Notes: generated from the sequence alone by a model not told the origin. Numbered from the stretch's first letter, positions 9,153 through 20,225 are shown. The stretch: DNA of 64,000 nt from Granulicella sp. (GCA_025408425.1 JANXYX010000003.1:1-64000); one strand, 5' to 3'. Program-made: numbers and translations.

Positions 9153-12097
9153 TGTCGTCCCTCAGCCGTTCTAATATCAGAACGCATATTACGCCGCCTA
9201 AGAAATTTTGCGAATTCGCTGGCCCATAAGACACTGCTGGCTACTGAAACACAGAGTAGCCAGTCTTTCCAACTGAGGGAGACGACTCCAAATACAAGCT
9301 GAAGATATGGGAGATTGAGAATAATTACTTGAAGCCCAATCGATAGCAAGATGCAACCCCAAAGCCATTGATTTCCAAACATGTTGCGGAACGCGCTTGA
9401 ATAATCAGAACGAGCACTGAGCGAATTTATTAACTGAAAGAGAGTCAATGTTGTGAAGGCCATCGCTCGCTTGTGGAGAATAGAGTCACCAATCGGAGCC
9501 ATAAAGAAGACCAACAAAGTACCAATTGTCATCGCCGTTGCGACCAGGAATAGATCGCTTAGCATTTGGCTATTGATGATACTGGCATTCGGGCTTCGCG
9601 GAGCACGACGCATAACATCTGGTGATGCGGTATCCACACCGAGCGCAAGTGCAGGAGCACCGTCGGTAATGAGGTTGATCCAGAGAATCTGAGCTGCAGT
9701 GAGAGGCAATACAAAGGAGTGCGTATCCCCGCCACTTCGGAAGGATAATATGACAGCGCTCAGGAAAAGAGTAAGGACCTCTCCAAGATTGGTAGCCAAC
9801 AAATAACGCAAAAATTTCTGAATATTGTCGAAGATAATTCTGCCTTCCTCGACAGCGGCAACTATCGTGGAGAAGTTGTCATCCGTCAGGATAAGATCAG
9901 CGGCCGCTTTGGATACATCCGTGCCAGTGATGCCCATGGCAATGCCGATATGTGCGGCCTTCAACGCTGGTGCATCATTTACGCCATCGCCTGTAACTGC
10001 AACAATCTCGTTGTTTTGCTGGAGGGCATGCACTATACGGAGTTTGTGTTCAGGGTTAACTCGTGCGTAGACTGCGGTATCGCGGACTGCCTGACGCAAG
10101 TCCATATCGGACATCTGATCAAGCTTGGGGCCAGACAGAGCACAGCCGGTTGTGAGGATTCTTAGGTCCTTAGCAACAGCCAAGGCTGTAGTAGGATGAT
10201 CCCCCGTTATGAGGATTGTTCGGATACCTGCTTGTCTCGCCTGTTCGACTGCACGACGAGCCTCAGGGCGCGGCGGGTCGATCATGCCGACTAACCCAAG
10301 GAACGTCAGGTTCTGTTCCACGGTATGTTCGTCGATGGCCGTTGGATTGTCTGCCTCATCCGCTGTCAACAAGCGAGTGGCAATACCAAGAGTACGAAGC
10401 GCACTGGAGGTCAACTGTTCATTCTCGCGAAGAATGTCGTGACGGCGTTCAGGGGTCAAAAAATGGGTGACACCAGCAGCGAATTCGTGTGTGCAATGTT
10501 CCAGCAGGATGTCCGGAGCTCCTTTGGTAAAAACAAGGGTCTCCCCAGTATGTTGGTCTTGTCCGTTTATGGTGCTCATCATCTTTCGTTCCGAGGCAAA
10601 GGGAATTTCTGCCAGACGAGGATAGAGAGTTTGTGTCGTGGAAGGCAGTATCTTGGCTTTCCGGGCGGCCGTTAGCAGTGCGGCCTCAGTGGGGTCTCCT
10701 TGGATCTTCCAGCCCTTTGCAGATTCATTGAGTTGTGCGTTATTCACGAGTGTGGCAGCAAGGAGCAGTTGATGTATTTCTTCCTTCTGCCACTCCGAGA
10801 GTTTTCCATTGGTTGCACTGGAGAGATCACCTTCGGGGGAGTAGCCGATTCCAGACAAATGGGCCTGACCTGAAGCAGTAGCAACGACGCGGACGGTCAT
10901 CTCGTTCCGTGTCATGGTTCCGGTCTTGTCCGAGGCAATCACGGTCGTGGAGCCCAGTGTCTCTACAGCGGGCAGTTTCTTGACGATTGCTCCTCGACGA
11001 GCCATGCGCTGGACGCCAATCGCCAGCACCAGGGTGATGACAGCGGCAAGGCCTTCTGGAGTGGCAGCGACCGCAAGAGCGATCCCGAAGAGCAGGACGT
11101 TCATGACTGTCATTGCATCTTGCAGTCCTTGAACAGCGAGCAGGACTACGACAACACAGATGGCGATTAAGACGACAGCGACACCCAACTGCTTACTCAG
11201 GAGTTTAAGTTGTTGCTGCAATGGTGTGATCTGGTTGCTTTCAACGTCAATAAGCTTCGCGATCCTCCCGAATTCGGTTTGCATTCCTGTAGAGGTGACG
11301 ATTGCCTGTGCATTTCCAGATACGACCAGTGTGCCCGCAAAAACCATATTCAGCCGATCGCCCAGCACTGCAGAATGCTCTACCGGGTTGGAATGTTTTC
11401 GAATGGGGAGACTTTCACCCGTGAGCGAGGACTCTGATGTGAGCAGAGAAGTTGCCTGGAGGAGTCGAGCGTCCACGGGGACAGAATCGCCTTCACTCAG
11501 GATCAGCAAATCGCCTGGGACAAGTTCTTGAGCCAAGAGACGTAGTTGGGTCCCGTCGCGAATCACGGTAGCTTGTTCCGGCATCATTTGAGCCAACGAT
11601 GCCAACGCGCGTTCCGCTCGATCTTCCTGTACGAAGCCCAAGACTGCATTCAAGATAACAATCGCAAGAATTATGAGGGCTTCATAGGAAATTCCAGTTG
11701 CGCCTTGGAGCTTGGATACGAGCATAGCCACCGCAGTTGCCGTAAGGAGTAAGTAGACCTGCGGGTCATGGAACTGAGCGAGAAAACGGAGCCATGCGGA
11801 AACATGAGGTTTGGAGCGGAGGATGTTCCGGCCATAAAGCTTCTGACGTTTTCGTGCTTCTTCGGAGGTAAGGCCAGCCTGAGGATCGCCGCCCAAGGCA
11901 GCAACAACTGCTGAGGCCGATTGCTCGTGTGGCGACTGGAGGATGCTAGACGAATCGTCGAGTATAACCATATCGAGGAGCCGCACTTTCAGCCGCTGGT
12001 CGACGCTCAAAATCAACCATGAATCTAGCAGAAATGCGGCTTGACGGTTCTGCTGCGGAGTGATGACTCTATTAATGTAGTCGGGGTGCTTAGACAT
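9149..12097 (-). CDS. Cation-transporting P-type ATPase (P2A/Ca2+-ATPase-like)
   Basis: A protein of 982 residues. It has the N-terminal cation-ATPase domain (GLTSEEARKRQKLYGRN), the actuator motif TGES (about residue 226), the phosphorylation site DKTGTMT (about 394) and the hinge motif GDGVNDAP (about 706). A late C-terminal group of helices is also present. CAATPEGLAA in place of the heavy-metal CPC motif puts it among P2-type Ca2+ or Na+/K+ pumps rather than P1B metal pumps. It is probably an inner-membrane exporter of Ca2+ or a similar cation. The start is uncertain: an inner ATG (residue 43) would remove an atypical leading peptide, and neither start has a strong ribosome-binding site. 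It is coupled to the AI-2E gene. Confidence 0.88.
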   Translation of the reverse strand: MSKHPDYINRVITPQQNRQAAFLLDSWLILSVDQRLKVRLLDMVILDDSSSILQSPHEQSASAVVAALGGDPQAGLTSEEARKRQKLYGRNILRSKPHVSAWLRFLAQFHDPQVYLLLTATAVAMLVSKLQGATGISYEALIILAIVILNAVLGFVQEDRAERALASLAQMMPEQATVIRDGTQLRLLAQELVPGDLLILSEGDSVPVDARLLQATSLLTSESSLTGESLPIRKHSNPVEHSAVLGDRLNMVFAGTLVVSGNAQAIVTSTGMQTEFGRIAKLIDVESNQITPLQQQLKLLSKQLGVAVVLIAICVVVVLLAVQGLQDAMTVMNVLLFGIALAVAATPEGLAAVITLVLAIGVQRMARRGAIVKKLPAVETLGSTTVIASDKTGTMTRNEMTVRVVATASGQAHLSGIGYSPEGDLSSATNGKLSEWQKEEIHQLLLAATLVNNAQLNESAKGWKIQGDPTEAALLTAARKAKILPSTTQTLYPRLAEIPFASERKMMSTINGQDQHTGETLVFTKGAPDILLEHCTHEFAAGVTHFLTPERRHDILRENEQLTSSALRTLGIATRLLTADEADNPTAIDEHTVEQNLTFLGLVGMIDPPRPEARRAVEQARQAGIRTILITGDHPTTALAVAKDLRILTTGCALSGPKLDQMSDMDLRQAVRDTAVYARVNPEHKLRIVHALQQNNEIVAVTGDGVNDAPALKAAHIGIAMGITGTDVSKAAADLILTDDNFSTIVAAVEEGRIIFDNIQKFLRYLLATNLGEVLTLFLSAVILSFRSGGDTHSFVLPLTAAQILWINLITDGAPALALGVDTASPDVMRRAPRSPNASIINSQMLSDLFLVATAMTIGTLLVFFMAPIGDSILHKRAMAFTTLTLFQLINSLSARSDYSSAFRNMFGNQWLWGCILLSIGLQVIILNLPYLQLVFGVVSLSWKDWLLCVSVASSVLWASEFAKFLRRRNMRSDIRTAEGRQ

Positions 12098-12231
12098 ACT
12101 CTGTGACGCCAGTCACACCGTGTTATAGACGAATACGTTGTGTGGAGGCGTTGCGACTGCGTGTAACCCGAATCAACGATGGACAAGCATTTATCCGGTG
12201 CAAGGGCGGTCTATTCATCATGATGATGTAC

Positions 12232-13413
12232 TTAGTCTGAGTGTGAACCGGATACCTTGACCCGGGCTCGATCCTTCACATCCGAACTGGGATAAACGAT
12301 CACGTTGTCGCCAGGATGAAGACCCTCCAGGACCTCCCAATCAATCTGGCCTCGATGACCGAGTTGTACGGTGGTGATGTGCGCCACTCCATCCGCAACC
12401 GTGAATACGGCCCAGTCCTGTCCCGCACGAAACACTGCGCTGGATGGAGCCAGCAGCACATCTGAACCTTCCCAGGTAATGACACGTACCTCCACGTGAT
12501 AGGCATCCTCCAATCCTTTCGGATCTCCCACGAAGTCGCAGATGACATTGACCCGCTGCTCTTCTACTCCCAGGGCTGAGATCTTTGTGAAGGCTCCCGG
12601 CTCTACCATCCTTACCCGGGCCGGGATTGGGATGTCCCCACCCCAGTCTGTGAACAGTGCGGACATTCCTGGCTTTATCTTGACGGCATCCCGAGTCAAG
12701 AAGTCGGCGGCCACTTCAAGACGTGGCGTATAACCAAGTTCCACTATTGGCGTTCCCGGAGTTACTACCCTCTCGCTTTGCTCGACAAGTCGAAGTATTC
12801 GACCATCAACTGGGGCCCGAACTGCGGTCGGTAAATCAGAACGATTTTCCTGATGCACCATCATTGCCGATCTGGCCTCTTCGACTTGATATGCTGCAGC
12901 CTCAACTGCTGACTTTGAGGCCTGCAGTTGTCTTGCTGCCGCCTGCTCAAGCGTAGCGGCCTTATCTAGAGCTTCCTGTGAAATGATGCTTTGCTTGTAG
13001 AGTTCACGCCCTCGGTTGAGGTCTTTATTTGCCTGCTCGTACTCAGCCTGCGACCTGCCCGCTATTGCATCCGCTCCTTTCAGTGCGGCCAGAGCCGCGC
13101 TAAGGCGAGCCTGGAGAACGGCATTTTGCCGTGGATCGATCGGAGTTGGATCAATCCACGCAATGGTATCGCCCGCTCGGACGCGATCACCCGCGTGCAG
13201 ATCAATCCTTCGGAGTTGGCCAGCTACAGTGGCGGCCAGAACGAAGTGATCATGCATTCTGGTCTTACCCTCCTCCTCCACAATTTCCTGTAGGTGCCCG
13301 CGCCGTATGGAGACGGTTTCAACAGGGACGGGTACTGGTCTGAACACCATTACAAGGACTGCCACGATGAGCGAGGCGGCGGCCAGCCAGATGATTTGCG
13401 TTCGACGCCTCAT
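12232..13413 (-). CDS. HlyD/MacA-like periplasmic adaptor of an ABC exporter
   Basis: A 393-residue adaptor with one N-terminal membrane helix (IIWLAAASLIVAVLVMVF). The first lipoyl half is RIDLHAGDRVRAGDTIAWID; a long helical hairpin (about residues 95-175) follows, then the second half with VRAPVDGRILRLVEQSERVVTPG and a beta-barrel. It begins 1 bp after the stop of the FtsX-like permease gene, so the three genes form one operon. By analogy with MacA and DevB it would link the inner-membrane ABC complex to an outer-membrane channel. No TolC is encoded in this operon, so one of the two TolC proteins elsewhere may be shared (inference). Confidence 0.87.
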   Translation of the reverse strand: MRRRTQIIWLAAASLIVAVLVMVFRPVPVPVETVSIRRGHLQEIVEEEGKTRMHDHFVLAATVAGQLRRIDLHAGDRVRAGDTIAWIDPTPIDPRQNAVLQARLSAALAALKGADAIAGRSQAEYEQANKDLNRGRELYKQSIISQEALDKAATLEQAAARQLQASKSAVEAAAYQVEEARSAMMVHQENRSDLPTAVRAPVDGRILRLVEQSERVVTPGTPIVELGYTPRLEVAADFLTRDAVKIKPGMSALFTDWGGDIPIPARVRMVEPGAFTKISALGVEEQRVNVICDFVGDPKGLEDAYHVEVRVITWEGSDVLLAPSSAVFRAGQDWAVFTVADGVAHITTVQLGHRGQIDWEVLEGLHPGDNVIVYPSSDVKDRARVKVSGSHSD

Positions 13414-13414
13414 C

Positions 13415-15778
13415 CTATTCCCTGGCTTTCAGGACGGATACGATGTCCAGATGCGCAACGCGCTGGCTTATCAGCACTCCGGATGCAATTGCCGCGAACA
13501 TCACGATAAAGAATGCCCATGCGTAACTCGTGGGTCGCACGACAATCGGCATACGGTACAGTTCCGTCTTTATCCGGTCAGCCAGAATTGCGCACATTGC
13601 GTAGCCCGCGGCAAATCCAAACGGAATCGCCGCGACCGTGATGATCGCCTGTTCCCCGAGCAGGATGAATGTAACTTCGCGACGGGTAAAACCCAGGATA
13701 CGAAGCGTTGCCAGTTCAGACGCACGCTCTGACAGCGCGATGCGGGCGCCGTTGTAGATCATCCCTATGGCAATAATCGAAGCAAATACCATTAGGGTTC
13801 CGATCGACAAAGACATGCTTCGATCGATCGTCTCCTTGAAACTGGATACAGTAGCCGATTTGATCGAAACTGCCGCTACCGCAGGCAGATGCTTTAGCTG
13901 CTGGTACAAAGACTGTTTTTTGCCTGAATCCACCTGCAGCAACGTGCCGGAGATCAAATGATCTTCTTGCATGAGTCGGTTCAAAGCATGCATTTCCATG
14001 TAGGCATTTGTCCCAATCAACTCATCAACTGTACCGGCTAGAACGACGTCACGGACGGGACGGCGTCCTTCCAGCACTTCCACTCTCAGGTTCTGCCCGG
14101 GCTTCACTCCCAGTGTGGTAGCGAGAATAGAACTGATGATAATTCCGTTTGGCGGCAGCGAAAGACGATTGCCCTTCTGGTCGATGATTAGGCGAAGGTT
14201 GTTTCCGTCTTGCAGGCCAAGGATGGCTGTCTTCCGCCACTTATTCTGATAACGCAGACGTACGGGGACCGCACGAAAGGGTTCGGAATGAATCACCCCT
14301 GGTAGACGGGCCAGTTCAAACTGAGTCCGTGCGGAGTGTGCTTCGTTCAACGTCACTGCGATGTCTTCCCGCTGTATATCTCGAAATTGCAACTCCATCA
14401 TGCGATCGAGAGCGTCGAACATGCCGAACTCCACCACCACGATCATGATCGAGCAACAGATTGCAAAGGATGAGGCCAGCGCTCTCCACGGTCTTCTTTC
14501 CAGGTTGCGAACAATCATGCGCAGTGCCGGAGACATGAATCGAAAGTCCAACCTTTCGATAATCGTCGGGCGGTAACTCGCTGGTTGCTCTGGGCGCATG
14601 GCCTCCGCAGGTGGCAGCGCAACAGCTCTGCTCACTGCTCCCGCAGCCCCGCTAATTGCAGTGGCAAGTGTAATTAGGCCGGCCCAGAGAAATGTCCGGA
14701 ACTCCGGTCGATAGGTGAGAATTGGAAATCGATAAAATTCGGCATATATGGATGCGAGTCTGATGCCAAAGTACCAACCCACAGCGCATCCCAGAACATA
14801 GCCGGTCATCGCGACCAGCAAGCTGAACTCTACATAATGGGCTCCTACCTTCCAGTTCGAATAGCCGAAGGCCTTCATGACGGCAATGTCGGAGCGTTGC
14901 GTATTGACCAGGCGTGTAAATGACAGATGGACTAGCAGAGCCGCCACCACGAGGAAGATTGCGGGAATCACATTGGCGCTCACTCTGGTCTGCGCGATCT
15001 CGTCGCTAATAAAGCGGTTGGATATCTGGTCGGAGCGACCGTAAGCTCCTAAGGAGCCATAACGATCCAACTCGCGATCCATCTGGGCTATCACGTCGGC
15101 TTCGTTGGCATGGGGCATCAGTGACACCGTGATGGAGTTGAACGCGCCCTTCATGTTCAGCGCGGGCTCCAGTTCATCCGCTGACATCCAAAGGACGCCA
15201 AACCGCTTGTTGTCAGGAAAGAGCGATGCGCCGCCACGGATCTCGTAGATATATTCCGGCGAGATTGCGATGCCCACGACAATCAGCTTCTGCCAGCGGC
15301 CATTGATCACTGCATGTAACGTGCTCCCCAGGTCAAGGCTGTTGGCCTTCGCGAAGGCCTCACTGGCTATGACTTCATTGCCTGCTGTTGGGAAGATGTA
15401 ACGGCCACGAAGCATGAACAGCGCGTTCAGTCCCCGAGCTTGCCGTGGCGGGATGGAGATGAGGCGACCGACTGCTGGCTCTTGCAGTCCTGGGACGTCG
15501 AGCGTTACGTCCATCACCACCCGTGTCTCTGCCTGGGCGACACCTGGTATCCCTCGTATGGGTCCCGCAGACCAGTCAGGAGCGCGCTTCAATTCGGCGA
15601 AGATGTTGGCGAAGCGATATTGCGTGTAGTAGTCAGCCTGGGACCTTAACAGGGAGCGATACATCGCACGCATCGTAACGAATGATGCAACCCCGCATGC
15701 AATGACCAGCGCGATGGCGATCGCCTGTCCTCTCATATGCAACACATCGCGGACCAGCTTCCGATGCAATGTAGCCAT
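13415..15778 (-). CDS. ABC exporter permease with two FtsX domains (DevC/MacB-like)
   Basis: A 787-residue membrane protein. A first helix at about 18-38 is followed by a large periplasmic domain. A first FtsX block (about residues 270-395) contains [17 protein letters not shown], and a second periplasmic domain and second FtsX block (about 670-780) contain [17 protein letters not shown]. These two repeats are the signature of duplicated FtsX-type permeases that work mechanically on periplasmic substrates instead of translocating across the bilayer. It sits between the ATPase and adaptor genes with gaps of only 3 bp and 1 bp. The substrate is unknown; lipids, peptides or siderophore-like molecules are all possible. 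Confidence 0.88.
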   Translation of the reverse strand: MATLHRKLVRDVLHMRGQAIAIALVIACGVASFVTMRAMYRSLLRSQADYYTQYRFANIFAELKRAPDWSAGPIRGIPGVAQAETRVVMDVTLDVPGLQEPAVGRLISIPPRQARGLNALFMLRGRYIFPTAGNEVIASEAFAKANSLDLGSTLHAVINGRWQKLIVVGIAISPEYIYEIRGGASLFPDNKRFGVLWMSADELEPALNMKGAFNSITVSLMPHANEADVIAQMDRELDRYGSLGAYGRSDQISNRFISDEIAQTRVSANVIPAIFLVVAALLVHLSFTRLVNTQRSDIAVMKAFGYSNWKVGAHYVEFSLLVAMTGYVLGCAVGWYFGIRLASIYAEFYRFPILTYRPEFRTFLWAGLITLATAISGAAGAVSRAVALPPAEAMRPEQPASYRPTIIERLDFRFMSPALRMIVRNLERRPWRALASSFAICCSIMIVVVEFGMFDALDRMMELQFRDIQREDIAVTLNEAHSARTQFELARLPGVIHSEPFRAVPVRLRYQNKWRKTAILGLQDGNNLRLIIDQKGNRLSLPPNGIIISSILATTLGVKPGQNLRVEVLEGRRPVRDVVLAGTVDELIGTNAYMEMHALNRLMQEDHLISGTLLQVDSGKKQSLYQQLKHLPAVAAVSIKSATVSSFKETIDRSMSLSIGTLMVFASIIAIGMIYNGARIALSERASELATLRILGFTRREVTFILLGEQAIITVAAIPFGFAAGYAMCAILADRIKTELYRMPIVVRPTSYAWAFFIVMFAAIASGVLISQRVAHLDIVSVLKARE

Positions 15779-15781
15779 AGC

Positions 15782-16528
15782 TCACCAGCTCAATTCTTCG
15801 GGGAGGACCTTGCTTGCATTGTGAGTGATCTCTACGATCTCGCCGCTACGCAGGCGAATCACCCGGTCAGCCATGCCTGCGATTGCAGAGTTATGTGTGA
15901 TAACTGCCACCAGTGTGGCAAGCTCAATGTTGATCTGCCTTAGAACATCAAGTACCAGCTTGGCCGTCGGAAAATCCAGTGCCCCTGTCGGCTCGTCACA
16001 GAGCAAAATGTCTGGCTTCTTGGCAATGGCCCGCGCAATCGCCACTCTCTGTTGCTCTCCACCCGAAAGCTGGGCAGGAAAATGGTTCTGCCTCTCGGTT
16101 AATCCGACAAGCTGTAGAGCCTCCTCGGGCCTCATCGGATCTTCAGCGATCTCCGTTACCAGCATCACGTTTTCTAGCGCGGTGAGACTCGGGATGAGAT
16201 TGTAGAACTGAAATACGAACCCAACGTGCTCCCGTCGAAAGCGCGTTAGACCAGCGTCATCGCTCTTAGAAAGCCAGTGGTCCCGGAATCGTACATCTCC
16301 AGAGGTGGGCCTATCGAGTCCGCCCAGTATATTGAGCAGTGTTGATTTGCCACTGCCGGAAGGCCCAAGGAAGACAATGAACTCCCCAGCTTTTAGCTCT
16401 AACTCCACGGAATGAAGCGCCATGACCTCAATAGCGTCGGTCTTATAGCTCTTCGAAACACCATGCATATGAAAAACCACTTCAGAGTCACACACAGCGT
16501 GGTTGTCCAATGCAGCAATCATGCGCAC
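15782..16528 (-). CDS. ABC exporter ATP-binding subunit (MacB/LolD type)
   Basis: A 248-residue ATPase with Walker [10 protein letters not shown] (about residue 58), signature [16 protein letters not shown] (about 158), Walker [13 protein letters not shown] and the switch His in VITHNSAI. The stretch around the Q-loop ([20 protein letters not shown]) is typical of the MacB/LolD/FtsE branch. It is the first gene of the ATPase-permease-adaptor operon. The first 15 residues are not conserved-looking, so the true start may lie slightly inside. Confidence 0.9.
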   Translation of the reverse strand: MRMIAALDNHAVCDSEVVFHMHGVSKSYKTDAIEVMALHSVELELKAGEFIVFLGPSGSGKSTLLNILGGLDRPTSGDVRFRDHWLSKSDDAGLTRFRREHVGFVFQFYNLIPSLTALENVMLVTEIAEDPMRPEEALQLVGLTERQNHFPAQLSGGEQQRVAIARAIAKKPDILLCDEPTGALDFPTAKLVLDVLRQINIELATLVAVITHNSAIAGMADRVIRLRSGEIVEITHNASKVLPEELSW

Positions 16529-16851
16529 TCGCTAAACGGTTCGAGGCTCTACCTATTCCCCCGAGTCGATGTCTCTTAATAATCAAGCAAGGTGACAACG
16601 GAAAGTCTCGTTCTATCAATCACACTGCCATACGCAATCTCAATACCAGGTGATGCTGATGTCTGTGATGAGGGTCACCGTCTTTTATCGCCTAATGCGA
16701 TTCGGTGGAAGCCGGTGTTGCGGGCGAGATCTTATTTTCTTGCCGGCGGAGTATCTCTTGCGGCTCAACTCCGAGCTTCGTTGAGCGGGCGCGGCCTGAT
16801 TTGCGGCTTCGACCAAAATACGAATCTCAGAGTCTTAGGAGCTTCCAATAA
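16529..16851. other. Intergenic region, no gene seen
   Basis: These 323 bp lie between the transglutaminase gene and the ABC ATPase gene, both read leftwards. The region should contain the promoter of the ABC operon at its left end, but no convincing promoter, hairpin or repeat was found. A plus-strand open frame of 87 codons here has no recognisable feature and was not accepted as a gene. Confidence 0.5.
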
Positions 16852-17730
16852 CTAGGTGCCGATTGGTTCCATGTCGACGGCGACCTTCAGTGTGTTGGTC
16901 CCGCCACCTAGCACTAAGCCTCGCAGAGGACTGACATCGCTATAGTCGCGGCCCCACGCAAGCGTCACATGTCCGTCCGAAGGGACAACATTGTTTGTAG
17001 GATCAACGTCAAGCCAACCACTTACCGGACAGTAAGCGGAAACCCATGCGTGCGAGGCATCCGCGCCCACCAGCCTCGGCTTTCCAGGAGGTGGAGTGGT
17101 TCGAAGATAACCGCTGACATAACGGGCTGCGAGATTCAGGGAGCGAAGACAGGCGATTTGCACATGGGCAAAATCCTGACAAACGCCCCGCCTCTTCCGG
17201 AAGACCTCTTCTGGAGGCGTCCGAACGTTGGTTACTTTTGAATCGAAGCGAAAGTCGCTATGGATGCGGGCGGTCAGATCCAAGAGAGCCTCCGGCAGCG
17301 GCCGCCCGGGCGTAAACGACTGGAGGGCGTAATCGGCGAACTCCGGCCGTGCTCGTATTCGTGGTGATTCAAAGGCAAACTGGTAGGCTTTAAGACCCGC
17401 TGGGCTATGGTCTCCGGGTAGGGAAAGGGCTGTCTCTTCCCATGGGAGTGATTGTTGCGGCCAGCGCGCGGAATTTTTCTCAATTTTTACTTCGCTCCGA
17501 GCCTCTACCACCAGTTCCTTGTGTGGCTCCTGAATTGTGAAGAAGCAGAGCAGGTTCCCAAAATAGTCGATCCGATCGGTACGGGTTGCCGGCTGGGGGT
17601 GAATGAGAAGTTCGCTTTGCGCCGACTGGTGTTGCTGCAACAACCGCGGCCTGAGGCAAGCAACATGATTGCCGACCGAAACCGGATATTTGTATTTGTA
17701 AGTGGTTCGGTGAACAATTTTGTAAATCAT
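16852..17730 (-). CDS. Transglutaminase-like cysteine peptidase-fold protein
   Basis: A 292-residue protein with an N-terminal bacterial transglutaminase-like domain (about 1-85, beginning IVHRTTYKYKYPV) and a transglutaminase core. The presumed catalytic Cys is in RRGVCQDFAHVQ (about residue 183), the His in ASHAWVSAY (about 226) and the Asp in LDVDPTNN (about 241). There is no signal peptide, so it is probably cytoplasmic. It is the last gene of a three-gene operon with ATG/TGA overlaps. In the comparative work on amidoligases by Iyer and colleagues, such proteins belong with ATP-grasp, alpha-E and DUF2126 partners in a predicted peptide synthesis or modification system. The chemistry is not established. 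Confidence 0.88.
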   Translation of the reverse strand: MIYKIVHRTTYKYKYPVSVGNHVACLRPRLLQQHQSAQSELLIHPQPATRTDRIDYFGNLLCFFTIQEPHKELVVEARSEVKIEKNSARWPQQSLPWEETALSLPGDHSPAGLKAYQFAFESPRIRARPEFADYALQSFTPGRPLPEALLDLTARIHSDFRFDSKVTNVRTPPEEVFRKRRGVCQDFAHVQIACLRSLNLAARYVSGYLRTTPPPGKPRLVGADASHAWVSAYCPVSGWLDVDPTNNVVPSDGHVTLAWGRDYSDVSPLRGLVLGGGTNTLKVAVDMEPIGT

Positions 17731-20225
17731 TGGCCCATGGTGATCGGCAAGGTGCGAGCGTGGCTGAAGTATCGACTCGATAGGTTATTCGACCAGGAGG
17801 GCAGCAATGCCTCCAGATCTTTAAGGAAACGCTCGAGCCGGAAGAGAGACTCGAAACCATTCTCTACCATGTCGGCGCCAGGTATTGGAAACTTTACATC
17901 TCGCAAATCAAAGCTTCGCAGCGATGCCAGCGCCTCTTCCATTGCCAGCAAGTCTTCGGGCAGATGGCGAGGAAGTTTTTCATACAGCTCCATAAGATGG
18001 CTGATCTGAAAGTCTAAAGACCGTGGATTGGACTCATCCGCCATCAGCACATCCAGAACGGCCAGTGGCTGCAGCGTGGTGTAGTAGCGCGTCCGATAGG
18101 TCACGGAGCTATCCGCAACTTCAAGCAGGCGTTCCAGCAGGGACCAGTCGTGCTCCGACAGCGGCTTGATGACTTCGCGCAGTAGCCGCGTCAGGTAGAT
18201 TGCTCGTTCGAGGCGGCGTCCGATGCTCATTAATAGCCAGCCCGATCCGCGATTGATGTTTTCGCGCTCCATCCCGGAAAATGCAGAAAGAAGCTCCAGG
18301 CAGCCAGTCAACATTGCGGGATATTCGAGAAACGGAGTTCCGCGCTCGACCTGGACTGAATCCCTGAGCCGGCTGATAAGGAACATCATATCTGCGGACA
18401 GCCGCTCACGAACGTTGCCGCCAATCCGAGCTACTTCTGCGAGGATGGAAGCGAGGCTATCTGGCCGCTTAACGTCGGTTATGAGCGATACCATCTCTTT
18501 TTCAAGTTCAAGCGAGGTTGGTCGAGCGTCTTTAGCTTTGGGCAGCTTGCTATATCTGGAATCCAGGCAACTGTGCAGCCGGATGAGACAGCCCAGCTCC
18601 GTTGCTTCGATTCGTCTTACACGCGAGATCATTGAACGCACAATTCGAGCGATGTTTTCTGCGCGTTCGGCATACCGGCCTAACCAGTAAACATTGTCGG
18701 CAACGCTGCTCGGCACGACGCCTGAGACACGGCGCAACTCGACGGGCTCATTGCGCGGACGCAACATACTGAAGGTATCTACGGTGCTGTCCCAGAGAAC
18801 CCAGGCGTCCTTGCTGTGGCCGCCGCGCTGCATTGAAACAACGGATCCTTCCGCTTCGGCAACACGCACCAATCCTCCCGGAATTGCAATCCATCCGTTG
18901 CCGGTATTGAGGACGTAAGCCCGCAGGACGACGTTGCGCGAACTCAGATGGCCATCCTCCCACACGGGCGCGGTGGACAGTGTGACCTGCTCCTGCGCCA
19001 CAAACTCATGGGGTCTCGCGCGAAGTTGCTCAGCAAGCTTTCCTTTTTCGGCTTGTGCGAGGTCGGCTCCGAATACTGGCTCCATCCCACGGGATGGAAA
19101 CGCGGGCTTGACCACGACAGAATCAAGATTGTTGAGCACCCAATCGAGGGCATCAGTCTGCCCACACCACCAAGTGGCCACGGATGGAAGCTTAAGGCTT
19201 TCGCCCAATAGATGCCGGGAGAGTCCGGGTAGAAAAGGCATTACCGCCGCTGTCTCGATCAAACCGCTTCCCAGCGCATTTGCAACTTTCACATTGCCGG
19301 CGACGATCGCGTCGACCAGGCCAGGCACCCCCAGGAGCGAGTCGCTCCGCAATTCGAGCGGATCGCAGAAGCTATCATCAACCCGGCGCAAGATCACATT
19401 CACCTGCTCCAGCCCGTCTACCGTCTTGAGATAAACGCATCGGTCGCGAACCGTGAGATCAGCTCCCTCGACCAAAGTGAATCCAAGATATCGAGCTAGA
19501 TACGAGTGCTCAAAGTAGGTCTCGTTGTGTGGACCGGGAGTCAAGAGCACGATACGGGGGTTGCTGCATTGGGCGAGACTGGTAAGTGCTTCCCGTTGTG
19601 CTCGAAAAAATGGGGCAAGGCGCAATACGTTTGAGGCTCGGAAGATGTCGGGTAGGACATCAGAGACAATCGTCCGATTCTCCAGCGCGTAGCCGCTGCC
19701 CGAAGGCGCCTGGGTGCGATCGGCCAGCACCCACCATTGACCATCCGGCGAACGCGCAAGATCGACGGCAAGCATGTGCAGATAGCTATGCGAGGGAAGG
19801 GGCACGCCGACCAGCGGACGCAAGAATGCTGGATTGGCATAGAGCAGCGCCGCAGGAAAACGACCTTGCGATACGAGTTCCTGCTGCCCATAAAGATCTT
19901 CGAGTACGAGACTCAGCAACTTGGCGCGCTGAATGATGCCCGCCTCGATAAAGCGCCACTCATCCGCGGGAATCAGGAACGGAACAATATCGATCTTCCA
20001 GGGCCGCGTTGCTCCGAGTGGATCGCTGTAGATGTTGTAGGTGATTCCATTCTCGCGAATGCGCCGTTCGGCACGGCCCCAACGTCGTCCTAGTTCTTCA
20101 GGGCCTATCTCACGAAGCGATTCCATCAGTTGCTCCCAATGGGGTCGAGGATTCACTCCATCGGCAGACAACTCGTCGTAGGAAACTCCGTAGCGGAGCA
20201 AAGTTTGGCATAGATCCACCGTCAT
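17727..20225 (-). CDS. Circularly permuted ATP-grasp (type 2) fused to alpha-E domain
   Basis: An 832-residue fusion. The first part (about residues 1-480) is a circularly permuted ATP-grasp ligase (older names DUF404/DUF407), with FLIPADEWRFIEAGIIQRAKL, SGSGYALENR and VVKPAFPSRGMEP. The second part (about 505-820) is the all-helical alpha-E domain (DUF403), starting VADNVYWLGRYAERAENIARI. In many bacteria these are two separate genes. ATP-grasp enzymes form amide bonds through acyl-phosphates, and alpha-E may be an accessory subunit. It overlaps both neighbouring genes by 4 bp, so the ligase and the two transglutaminase-fold proteins are made together. No substrate peptide gene was seen nearby. 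Confidence 0.9.
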   Translation of the reverse strand: MTVDLCQTLLRYGVSYDELSADGVNPRPHWEQLMESLREIGPEELGRRWGRAERRIRENGITYNIYSDPLGATRPWKIDIVPFLIPADEWRFIEAGIIQRAKLLSLVLEDLYGQQELVSQGRFPAALLYANPAFLRPLVGVPLPSHSYLHMLAVDLARSPDGQWWVLADRTQAPSGSGYALENRTIVSDVLPDIFRASNVLRLAPFFRAQREALTSLAQCSNPRIVLLTPGPHNETYFEHSYLARYLGFTLVEGADLTVRDRCVYLKTVDGLEQVNVILRRVDDSFCDPLELRSDSLLGVPGLVDAIVAGNVKVANALGSGLIETAAVMPFLPGLSRHLLGESLKLPSVATWWCGQTDALDWVLNNLDSVVVKPAFPSRGMEPVFGADLAQAEKGKLAEQLRARPHEFVAQEQVTLSTAPVWEDGHLSSRNVVLRAYVLNTGNGWIAIPGGLVRVAEAEGSVVSMQRGGHSKDAWVLWDSTVDTFSMLRPRNEPVELRRVSGVVPSSVADNVYWLGRYAERAENIARIVRSMISRVRRIEATELGCLIRLHSCLDSRYSKLPKAKDARPTSLELEKEMVSLITDVKRPDSLASILAEVARIGGNVRERLSADMMFLISRLRDSVQVERGTPFLEYPAMLTGCLELLSAFSGMERENINRGSGWLLMSIGRRLERAIYLTRLLREVIKPLSEHDWSLLERLLEVADSSVTYRTRYYTTLQPLAVLDVLMADESNPRSLDFQISHLMELYEKLPRHLPEDLLAMEEALASLRSFDLRDVKFPIPGADMVENGFESLFRLERFLKDLEALLPSWSNNLSSRYFSHARTLPITMGQ

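Noticed and set aside
16592-16855. Plus-strand open frame of 87 codons in the gap before the transglutaminase gene
   Set aside because: No domain, no convincing ribosome site and unremarkable composition; treated as noncoding.
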